This document shows, piece by piece, positions 1 through 5,916 of a DNA stretch of 64,000 nucleotides. A model generated the notes under the pieces. That model was given only the letters and a program-made list of their open reading frames with translations. It had not been told where the DNA came from and made no database searches. The DNA is from Hymenobacter metallilatus (GTDB taxonomy: Bacteria; Bacteroidota; Bacteroidia; Cytophagales; Hymenobacteraceae). The position numbers and the translations under genes were made by a program. The stretch spans positions 682,001 through 746,000 of the forward strand of contig NZ_RWIS01000001.1 in the NCBI RefSeq assembly GCF_003944705.1, read 5' to 3'. How positions within the stretch are numbered: the stretch's first letter is position 1; each line of letters starts with the position of its first letter.

Positions 1-930
1 TTCGTCGAGACTGGTTTCGGGCCAGAGCACCAGCTTGGTGCTGGGCGTAAGGCTCTGCTCGGTAAGAGTGAGCAGGCGGGTCAGCTGCTCATCATAGGAT
101 ACGAAACGGGAGCCGCCCTCAAACTTCTCGTTGTAGGGGTCGATGTTGGGCTGCACGGCCAGCACTTCCACGGCCTCGCCTTTTTCCTGGTAGCTGCTTC
201 CGATGTAGTAGGATAACCCAATGGGCAGGATAATGGATAGGAGGCAGAGAATTAAAAATGAAGAATTAAAAATTAAAAATGGTCGGCTTTCTGAGTTTTC
301 GATAGTCTGATTTTCAATTTTTGATTTTTCATTTCTAATTGAAAAAAACGCCAGCAAATTCACCACCCACATCCAGAGGGAGCCGCCCAGAAAACCGGTG
401 TACTCGTACCACTGCACCCACTGGTTGGCCTGGGCGAAACCGTTGCCCAGCGTCAGCCAGGGCCAGGTAAGGAACCAGTGCAGGTGCAGCTGCTCGAAGG
501 CAATCCAGAACACAGGCAGGGAGGCATAGCCCAGCCTGGGCCCGAAGTGCTTTTTGGTCAGGCGAAAGGCCGTAAGGGGCAAACTCATGAGGGCAGCGTT
601 GGCCACCACGGCCGTAATGCCACCCCACAACGTGCTGTAGCTCACCCAGTAAGTAGCAAACAGGTTCCAGAGCAGCAGCAGCAGGTAGCTGTAGCGCCAC
701 ACCTTCCAGCCGCTGGCCCCGCGTTGGGTGAGCAGCTGCTCCAGCTTGAGGTAGGGCACCCAGGCCACCAGCAGTACCGTCGCCAGCGCGGCCGGATGCA
801 CCGGCCAGCCCAGCCACAGCAAAAAGCCCCCCAGCAGCGCCAGCATGGTAGGCAGCCAAAACGCTGGGGTAGTGGCCGCGGGCGTGGTGGCAGGGGCGGC
901 GGCGCGGGTAGCGTTATTCGGCACGGTCAT
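1..930 (-). CDS. lnt: Apolipoprotein N-acyltransferase (partial, C-terminus off window)
   Basis: Lnt transfers the third acyl chain onto lipoproteins at the inner membrane. The frame is open from an ATG at 930 to the window edge, giving 310 codons of the N-terminal part. The first half is hydrophobic with several membrane segments. The last visible residues include VLWPETS, the WPE(T/S) signature of the nitrilase-fold catalytic domain, where the glutamate is an active-site residue. The start overlaps the 3' end of rsmI by 17 bases, so the two are probably co-transcribed. Oddity: about 30 residues (positions 241-347) between the last membrane segment and the catalytic domain come from an AT-rich stretch unlike the rest of the gene, yet the frame is intact. 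Identification rests on the motif, membrane topology and expected length. Confidence 0.88.
   Translation of the reverse strand, partial: MTVPNNATRAAAPATTPAATTPAFWLPTMLALLGGFLLWLGWPVHPAALATVLLVAWVPYLKLEQLLTQRGASGWKVWRYSYLLLLLWNLFATYWVSYSTLWGGITAVVANAALMSLPLTAFRLTKKHFGPRLGYASLPVFWIAFEQLHLHWFLTWPWLTLGNGFAQANQWVQWYEYTGFLGGSLWMWVVNLLAFFSIRNEKSKIENQTIENSESRPFLIFNSSFLILCLLSIILPIGLSYYIGSSYQEKGEAVEVLAVQPNIDPYNEKFEGGSRFVSYDEQLTRLLTLTEQSLTPSTKLVLWPETSLDE
241..347. repeat. AT-rich short-repeat patch inside lnt
   Basis: This stretch is strikingly AT-rich within a GC-rich gene. It contains repeated units of the type ATTAAAAAT / AATTAAAAATGAAG. A closely related stretch occurs at about 12890-12917, at the end of the carotenoid desaturase gene. 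Read on the lnt strand it is in frame with no stop and codes for a polar segment followed by a hydrophobic one (FLIFNSSFLIL). It looks like an intergenic-type repeat that entered a coding region and was tolerated. Confidence 0.6.
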
Positions 931-1657
931 CGTTTTTGTATCGGTCTTCTTTGGCGGCGCGCTCCTCTTTGCGGCCCTGCACCACCAGCACAATTTCGCC
1001 TTTGATGGCGGAGCGGGCGGCAAAACTGGCGGCCAGCTCCGCCAGGGGCGCCGTTACGGTTTCCTCAAACAGCTTGGTCAGCTCCCGGCTCACGGAAGCG
1101 GGTCGCTTGGGGCCCAGTACCTCGGCCAACTGCTCCAGCGTTTTTACAATGCGGTGCGGCGACTCGTAGAAAATCATGGTGCGGTGCTCCTGGGCCAGCT
1201 CCTGCAGGCGCGTCTGGCGGCCCTTTTTCACCGGCAGAAACCCCTCAAACGTGAACCGCTCGGCCCCAAACCCCGATTTCAGCAAAGCCGGCACAAAGGC
1301 CGTGGCTCCCGGCAAACATTCCACCTTGAGGCCCCGCGCCAGGCACTCCCGCACCAACAGAAACCCGGGGTCGGAAATTCCGGGGGTGCCGGCATCCGAT
1401 ACCAGGGCCATGGTTTCGCCTTTCTCCAGGCGCTCCAGCAGGCGCTGTACCTGCTGGTGCTCGTTGTGCAGGTGGTAGCTGAGCATGGGCTTCTTTAGGC
1501 CCAGGTGCTGCAGCAGCCGGCCGCTGGTACGGGTGTCCTCGGCCAGCACAGTATCCACCTCACCCAGCACCCGAATGGCCCGCAGGGTAATATCCTCCAG
1601 GTTGCCAATGGGCGTGGGCACCAGATAGAGCAACGTTTTTTCTTGGGGTTCAGCCAT
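914..1657 (-). CDS. rsmI: 16S rRNA (cytidine1402-2'-O)-methyltransferase RsmI
   Basis: RsmI 2'-O-methylates C1402 in the decoding centre of 16S rRNA using S-adenosylmethionine. The 247-aa product has the tetrapyrrole-methylase-type fold signatures of the family: YLVPTPIGNLEDIT at the N-terminus, AEDTR around residue 40, SDAGTPGISDPG near residue 90, the PGATA loop, and FYESPHR near residue 165. Length is normal for the short form. The ATG at 1657 lies five bases after a TACCTTTG promoter box, so the transcript may have almost no leader. The gene overlaps the lnt start downstream. Identification is secure. Confidence 0.97.
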   Translation of the reverse strand: MAEPQEKTLLYLVPTPIGNLEDITLRAIRVLGEVDTVLAEDTRTSGRLLQHLGLKKPMLSYHLHNEHQQVQRLLERLEKGETMALVSDAGTPGISDPGFLLVRECLARGLKVECLPGATAFVPALLKSGFGAERFTFEGFLPVKKGRQTRLQELAQEHRTMIFYESPHRIVKTLEQLAEVLGPKRPASVSRELTKLFEETVTAPLAELAASFAARSAIKGEIVLVVQGRKEERAAKEDRYKNDDRAE

Positions 1658-1662
1658 ACCGG

Positions 1663-1670
1663 CAAAGGTA
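1663..1670 (-). promoter_or_regulatory. Bacteroidota -7 box of rsmI
   Basis: TACCTTTG on the minus strand matches the Bacteroidota TAnnTTTG -7 element exactly. It ends five bases before the rsmI ATG, so transcription would start at or very near the start codon. Confidence 0.6.
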
Positions 1671-1680
1671 GTTGAAGGGA

Positions 1681-1793
1681 GTTGCTAGTTTCTAGTTGCT
1701 AGTTGCTGGTTGCTAGTTGTCTGGATGCACATGCCAACCAGTTATCAACAACTAGAAACCAGCAACTAGAAACCAGCAACTAGAAACCAGCAA
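1681..1793. repeat. Junction palindrome built of GTTGCTAGTT-type units
   Basis: The left arm (1681-1719) is made of tandem GTTGCTAGTT / GTTGCTGGTT units. The right arm (1746-1793) carries the complementary CAACTAGAAACCAG units. A hairpin is possible, with imperfect register because each arm is itself repetitive. The right arm runs into the pterin dehydratase gene and supplies its TAG stop codon (1780-1782) and its last few codons. A related palindrome sits at 55841-55922. Confidence 0.75.
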
Positions 1794-2043
1794 TTTCCTC
1801 CCCGCCATAGTCAGCGGCCAGTTGGTCGATGGCGGCGGCTAGCTTATGGTCTTTGTCGGTTACGCGGTTGCCGGCGTCGTGGGTACGCAGGCGGAAGCTG
1901 ACTACGTTGTACTCGTTACTCCACCACGGGTGGTGCTCCTGGTACTCGGCTTCCTCGGCCACGTCGCTCATAAAGCTGAAGGCCATTTTGAAATCAGAGA
2001 AGCGGAAGGTGCGGGTGAGGGCGTTGTCGGTTTCGGTCCACAT
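1780..2043 (-). CDS. 4a-hydroxytetrahydrobiopterin dehydratase (pterin carbinolamine dehydratase)
   Basis: This enzyme dehydrates 4a-hydroxytetrahydrobiopterin during pterin cofactor recycling. The 87-aa protein has the family's active-site pattern EYQEHHPWW, then YNVV, then THD and a final DHKLA helix. These give the conserved histidine pair, aromatic residue and aspartate. Length is typical. It lies nine bases after the stop of the NADAR gene upstream and is probably translated from the same message. The last residues and the TAG stop come from an arm of the junction palindrome, so the native C-terminus may have been altered slightly. Confidence 0.93.
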   Translation of the reverse strand: MWTETDNALTRTFRFSDFKMAFSFMSDVAEEAEYQEHHPWWSNEYNVVSFRLRTHDAGNRVTDKDHKLAAAIDQLAADYGGEEIAGF

Positions 2044-2052
2044 AGGCGGAAA

Positions 2053-2610
2053 TTATAGGTTACTGCGCACTTCCATCAGGGCAAAGCCCAGCAGGTTCAG
2101 GCCGGGCCACTCGGCGGGATTAGTGGCCTGGGGGTGGTCCTGGGCCAGACCTATTCCCCAGATGGCATCAACCGGACTGGCTTCTACCAGTACCCGGGTG
2201 CCGGTACCCAGCAAAAACTGCCGCAGCGCCGGGTGCTGGCTGAATTTGGCTTTATTGCCGCGCCCCACAATGTCAAACCGGGCGGCATTCCACCTGGCTT
2301 CTTCAAACCTCTGTACCTTACGGCCCAGCCGTTTAGCTACGTCTGGGTGCGGGGCCTGCATAATAGCCTGGCGGGTAGCTTCATCCTGAAACAGCCGGGC
2401 CTTCTCGGCCATCATGTAGTGCTCAGTGGTAGCGTAAGTGTCGCCATCGAGCGTAAACGGGGCAGGGTACCACTGGCTGAACACCTCTTTGCCAATACCT
2501 CCTTTACTGGTGTGCCCCCAGAAAAACAGATACTTCACCAATTCACCCGCCTGCAGGTAATGCAACAGGCTGTCAACGGAGCGAACGGCATTTAAAGCAT
2601 TGATTGACAT
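2053..2610 (-). CDS. NADAR-family (YbiA-like) N-glycosidase
   Basis: The 185-aa product matches the NADAR / YbiA family. Members such as E. coli YbiA hydrolyse N-glycosidic bonds in reactive riboflavin-pathway intermediates; others act on ADP-ribose-type substrates. Visible family features are FFWGHTS near residue 30, FSQWYPAPF, the TTEHYMMAEKA helix around residue 65, and a C-terminal WPGLNLLG(F/W)ALM. It starts MSINALN and heads a two-gene unit with the pterin dehydratase. Both partners handle pterin/flavin-type metabolites, which suggests metabolite repair, although the exact substrate cannot be read from sequence. Confidence 0.88.
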   Translation of the reverse strand: MSINALNAVRSVDSLLHYLQAGELVKYLFFWGHTSKGGIGKEVFSQWYPAPFTLDGDTYATTEHYMMAEKARLFQDEATRQAIMQAPHPDVAKRLGRKVQRFEEARWNAARFDIVGRGNKAKFSQHPALRQFLLGTGTRVLVEASPVDAIWGIGLAQDHPQATNPAEWPGLNLLGFALMEVRSNL

Positions 2611-2719
2611 TCTTCTGCAACAGAATATTTGAGTAGGATGTGGGCAAAGCTAAACCCAAATCCGGGAACCGCAGTACACTTACCTTACACGCTCTGCCCA
2701 CCTCAACACCTCTTTTACC

Positions 2720-3220
2720 ATGGCTATTGACCCCAACGACCGTCCCGTGCGCGTCATCAACGACGATACAACTGAGCAGGAAATGGCAGCCGGCCATATC
2801 ACGCCCGGCGGCGACCCACCCAAGAACGAAGCGGCCCGCGGCGGCTTCGGCAACCGGGAAGGCAAGGAGGGCTACGGCACCGACAGCGGCAGTGGTATTT
2901 CGGCCGTATCGGTAAACGAAGACGCCGACAAAGCCGAGCACCCCGCCGATAATATGCGCACCTCCGAGGAAGGCCGCCCCGACCGTCCCAACCAGGATAT
3001 GCCCGCCGACGATGACCGGGACCTGGAAGCCCGCCGCCCCGTGGACGAGCTGGACCTGGACGATGACCGCCCCGGCCGCGACGAGATGCAAAACCCCGAT
3101 TCCCGCGTGGGGATGGGCCAGATGGAGCCCCGTACCGGCACCAACGCCGACCTAGCCCGCCAGGGTACCAACGCCGACCTCACTGACCCCGACGCTTCTG
3201 ATACGGCCATTGTGCAGTAG
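2720..3220 (+). CDS. Acidic, low-complexity hypothetical protein
   Basis: The 166-aa product is very rich in Asp, Glu, Gly, Pro, Arg and Asn. It has no hydrophobic core, signal peptide or membrane segment, and is almost certainly intrinsically disordered. Near the C-terminus the unit GTNADL occurs three times in a row with short linkers. The ATG at 2720 follows a CTCTTTTACC leader. The gene is followed at 60 bases by another small hydrophilic gene and then a strong terminator, so the two probably form one transcript. I do not recognise a family. Composition resembles stress-induced hydrophilic proteins, but that is only analogy. Confidence 0.75.
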   Translation: MAIDPNDRPVRVINDDTTEQEMAAGHITPGGDPPKNEAARGGFGNREGKEGYGTDSGSGISAVSVNEDADKAEHPADNMRTSEEGRPDRPNQDMPADDDRDLEARRPVDELDLDDDRPGRDEMQNPDSRVGMGQMEPRTGTNADLARQGTNADLTDPDASDTAIVQ

Positions 3221-3280
3221 CAGCCCCGCTGGGTTCTGGCAGTAGTTATCGGTTTTTTGTTCACCTAACTTTCCAGCATT

Positions 3281-3490
3281 ATGGCCCATCATAGCAGTGA
3301 AGCAAATCAAGAGTCGCAGGAAAAACAGGACCGTAAAGCCGACGCAGGCACTCCCAAAGCGGATGCGTTGCCGGCTGGCTCTCTGAATGAGAAAACGCAG
3401 GACGCACTGGAGCAGAACGCGCTGGATGCTGGCCTGAGCCACCCCAACCGCAACCTGCATAAGCCTGAGCTGGATAAGCCTAGCTACTAA
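3281..3490 (+). CDS. Small hydrophilic hypothetical protein
   Basis: The 69-aa product is hydrophilic and rich in Ala, Lys, Glu, Gln and Asp. It begins MAHHSSEANQ and ends HKPELDKPSY. No known domain or membrane segment is visible. A TAACTTTC sequence, close to the -7 box consensus, lies seven bases before the ATG, so it may have its own promoter in addition to read-through from the acidic gene upstream. A rho-independent terminator follows at 3506-3537. It looks like a small disordered protein of the same general kind as its upstream neighbour. Function unknown. Confidence 0.65.
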   Translation: MAHHSSEANQESQEKQDRKADAGTPKADALPAGSLNEKTQDALEQNALDAGLSHPNRNLHKPELDKPSY

Positions 3491-3505
3491 CCCGTTTTAT
3501 TTCTA

Positions 3506-3537
3506 TAAAAAGCACCTGCACAGGCAGGTGCTTTTTT
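3506..3537 (+). terminator. Rho-independent terminator after the small hydrophilic genes
   Basis: The inverted repeat AAGCACCTG ... CAGGTGCTT with a short CACAGG loop is followed by a run of T. It is a textbook intrinsic terminator for the two small genes upstream. The A-run on the other side would allow weak function in reverse. Confidence 0.9.
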
Positions 3538-3559
3538 GTGTTACCTACTCTGCTCTCAT

Positions 3560-4261
3560 ATGGCCCGCTTCGTCACCACCGATTTGCACGGTTGTCTGCA
3601 GTCCTTCCAGCACTTGGTGGAGCACCGGCTGCAACTGCGTCCTCAGGATACGCTGTATGTGCTGGGCGACTACTTGAACAAAGGCCCCAACTCCCGCGGG
3701 GTGCTTGACTACCTGATGCAATTGCCGCAGCGGGGTTACCAAGTTATCTGCCTGCGCGGCAACCACGACCAAGAACTCCTGGATGCTGCCCAAGGCAACA
3801 CAGCCGCTACCTGGGCCTCTGCCCCCGACCGGCAACTGACGCTTGGCAGCTTCGGGGTGGAGCGCCCCCAAGATATTCCGGTGCCCTACCTGCGCTGGCT
3901 ACAGGAGTTGCCCTACCAGCTGGAGGTGCCGGGCTGGGTGCTGGTGCACGCCGGCTTCAACTTTCGGCTGCCGCCCGCCGATATGCGCCAGGACTGGCAC
4001 ACCATGCTCAACACCAAGGAGTTTGTGTTTGACGCCTCCCGCCTGCAAGGTCGGCGGCTGGTGCACGGCCACGTGCCTACCCCAACGCAGGAGGTTGAGA
4101 AGCGTGTGAAAGCCCACGCCGGATCCATTGGACTGGACACCGGCTGCGTGTACCGCCACAACCCCAAGCTGCGCCACCTGGCCGCCCTTAACCTTGATAC
4201 GGAGGAACTACTTCTACAACCCAACATCGAACCTGACTACCCAATTGGGGTGAGGGGATGA
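3560..4261 (+). CDS. Metallophosphoesterase (PPP-type serine/threonine phosphatase-like)
   Basis: The product, 233 aa from the ATG at 3560, carries the calcineurin-like dimetal phosphoesterase motifs in order: DLHGC near the N-terminus, GDYLNKGPNS, RGNHD, LVHAG and VHGHVPT. These supply the metal-binding Asp, His and Asn residues of the PPP family (bacterial PrpA/ApaH-like). I chose 3560 rather than the upstream ATG at 3536 because the earlier start lies inside the T-run of the preceding terminator. It converges with the TPR membrane protein gene and the two are separated by a palindrome. The substrate (phosphoprotein or dinucleotide) cannot be decided from sequence. Confidence 0.88.
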   Translation: MARFVTTDLHGCLQSFQHLVEHRLQLRPQDTLYVLGDYLNKGPNSRGVLDYLMQLPQRGYQVICLRGNHDQELLDAAQGNTAATWASAPDRQLTLGSFGVERPQDIPVPYLRWLQELPYQLEVPGWVLVHAGFNFRLPPADMRQDWHTMLNTKEFVFDASRLQGRRLVHGHVPTPTQEVEKRVKAHAGSIGLDTGCVYRHNPKLRHLAALNLDTEELLLQPNIEPDYPIGVRG

Positions 4262-4264
4262 GGG

Positions 4265-4347
4265 GATGATGGTAGTAGGATAAAGGATATAGGATAAAGG
4301 ACCTTATCTCAACGGTATCCTATGTCCTTTATCCTACTACCATCATC
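4265..4347. repeat. Junction palindrome, 32-bp arms
   Basis: Arms 4265-4296 and 4316-4347 are inverted copies with a single mismatch (GATGATGGTAGTAGGATAAA ...). They lie between convergent genes. The right arm includes part of the stop codon of the TPR gene. It could act as a bidirectional terminator, although there is no T-run. Confidence 0.85.
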
Positions 4348-5152
4348 ACTCCTGCGGCAGGGCGTTGGAGCGCAGGAGCTGACGGGCTGCATCCTGGTAG
4401 GGGTTGCGGGTATCGTTGGCAACGGCGCGCAAGGTATTGCGGGCGGCGGTAATCTGCTGGTTGCGCCAGTAGGCCATGCCTAGGTGGTAGCGGGCCCGGC
4501 CGGCCAGTGGGGAGGCAGACTGCATGGCCACCCGCCGCAAAAATGGCTGCGCGGCCCGCACCTGCTCCGGGCCGTTCTGGCTCAGCAGGAATATCCCGTT
4601 ATAATATGTTAGGGTATCCTGGCCTACCGTGCTGGTTGGCACCCGGCGGAGCGTATACAAGGCTGGGGTATAGTGCCCGTCGCGGTACTGGCGCATTGCT
4701 TCGGCCAGCAGAGGGCGTTGGCTTTCCTGTATCACCTCGTCGGTCAGGCCGGCTTCGGGCACGTAGTAGCGGGTCCAGGCTACCTCGGGGCTGGTACCGG
4801 CAGGCCGCATCAAAAACCACCATACGGCTAGCAATGCCAGCAGAGCTGCCCCACCAACCAAGGCCCATTGGCGCTGCAGGCGGCGCTGGCGGCGCTTGAT
4901 GCGGGCCAGCGCTTCCTGGCGCTGGTCGAGGCGCCGGTCGAGGGCCAGCAGGCGCTGGTACAGGGTTTCGTGGCCCGCCACCCAGCGCAAATCAGCCGAG
5001 AGTTGCTCGTACAGCTGGTAGGCCTGGTACAGCTCGACATCCTGTTCCAGGCGGGTTTCAAAGGCTTCTTGCTCAGCGGCCCCCATCTGGCCATCGGCAA
5101 AGCGTTCCAACTCATCGAGGTAGGGGCGCAGGTCGGGGGTGGGCAGGGTCAT
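4346..5152 (-). CDS. Membrane-anchored TPR protein, probable partner of adjacent sigma factor
   Basis: From the ATG at 5152 the protein has 268 aa. It has a cytoplasmic N-terminal helical region of about 110 residues with charged heptads and a basic stretch (IKRRQRRLQRQ). A single membrane segment follows (ALVGGAALLALLAVWWFLM), then a periplasmic C-terminal half with tetratricopeptide-like helices (ALYTLRRV, RARYHLGMAYW). It lies 111 bases downstream of a sigma-factor gene on the same strand. This arrangement and topology fit an anti-sigma-factor-like regulator, but no recognised anti-sigma zinc domain is present. A slightly earlier ATG exists at 5185; the later one is favoured because CACCTTTG, close to a -7 box, lies between them. 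Confidence 0.7.
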   Translation of the reverse strand: MTLPTPDLRPYLDELERFADGQMGAAEQEAFETRLEQDVELYQAYQLYEQLSADLRWVAGHETLYQRLLALDRRLDQRQEALARIKRRQRRLQRQWALVGGAALLALLAVWWFLMRPAGTSPEVAWTRYYVPEAGLTDEVIQESQRPLLAEAMRQYRDGHYTPALYTLRRVPTSTVGQDTLTYYNGIFLLSQNGPEQVRAAQPFLRRVAMQSASPLAGRARYHLGMAYWRNQQITAARNTLRAVANDTRNPYQDAARQLLRSNALPQE

Positions 5153-5263
5153 TGAAGCAAAGGTGCAGAAGGCGGCAGGGCACAAGGCAGAAAAACCAGT
5201 GCGGAAGAATACGGCAAGAACAAAAATTCTGGCTTCTAAGCTACACAGAAGCCGGCATAGCCC

Positions 5264-5776
5264 CTAGCTGGCGGCCGTTTCGGTACGCAGGCGTAACTCG
5301 TATAGTTTGCGCAGGCAGATGGATTTCTGCATTCGGGCCACATTGGCATTGGCAAAGCCCATCTTTCCGGCCATTTTCTCGAAGTTATACCCCCGGAAAT
5401 AAAAATACATCAGCATCTTCTGCGAGTCCAGCCCCAGCTGCCGAAACAGCCCCAGCAGCCTTTGCCGGCGGCCGGCTTCCGCCAGGGGCAGCACGGCGGT
5501 AGTGCGGGCGGCCCGCATCTGCTCATCAGCCATGCCATATACATAGGCCCGCAAATCGGGGGGCAGCTTCGTCAGGCGTCCATCCGATACCTGGTCGTAG
5601 AACTCCACCAGCACGGTGCGCAGCAGGTCGTGGGCTTTCGGGGCCGACAGCTGGTGCTGGCGGCGGGCCCAGCGGGCAAACAGGTCACGGTTCTGCTCAT
5701 AAAAGGTAATCAGAAACGACTGGTTCCCGATACGGAGGCTGGTCAGGACTTCGGCAAGCTGCTGGGGCGTGTTCAT
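5264..5776 (-). CDS. Sigma-70 family (ECF-like) RNA polymerase sigma factor
   Basis: The 170-aa protein has the size and helical layout of an ECF sigma factor. Its region-2-like part runs FLITFYEQNRDLFARWARR. A linker follows, then a region-4-like helix-turn-helix (SQKMLMYFYFRGYNFEKMA, then FANANVARMQKSICLRKL). The match is divergent, so the call rests on layout plus the adjacent membrane protein. An ATG 36 bases upstream (5812) is in frame, but TATCTTGC, close to a -7 promoter box, lies between the two ATGs and favours 5776. The pair is probably a two-gene operon for a cell-surface response. The GH64 gene downstream is separated by a hairpin and need not be its target. Confidence 0.72.
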   Translation of the reverse strand: MNTPQQLAEVLTSLRIGNQSFLITFYEQNRDLFARWARRQHQLSAPKAHDLLRTVLVEFYDQVSDGRLTKLPPDLRAYVYGMADEQMRAARTTAVLPLAEAGRRQRLLGLFRQLGLDSQKMLMYFYFRGYNFEKMAGKMGFANANVARMQKSICLRKLYELRLRTETAAS

Positions 5777-5861
5777 ACTGGCAAGATACGAGAGAACCGC
5801 TGTTGTAGCCATTTCGGCCGGTGCGGGCCTGGGCGTAATGCTACTCAGCGCAGAAATAGCA

Positions 5862-5892
5862 GAAAGGCTGCCCCCACTGGGAGCAGCCTTTC
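5862..5892 (-). terminator. Hairpin downstream of the GH64 gene
   Basis: GAAAGGCTGC (5862-5871) pairs with GCAGCCTTTC (5883-5892) across an 11-base loop, 25 bases beyond the GH64 stop codon. The T-run on the minus strand is weak, so this is a probable rather than certain intrinsic terminator. Confidence 0.55.
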
Positions 5893-5916
5893 CGGTTAAT
5901 ACGATGAACTGGTAAA

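Noticed and set aside
1681..1793. CRISPR-like array because of repeated GTTGCTAGTT units
   Set aside because: The units are about 10-17 bases, contiguous without spacers, and mirrored as a palindrome; no cas genes are present.
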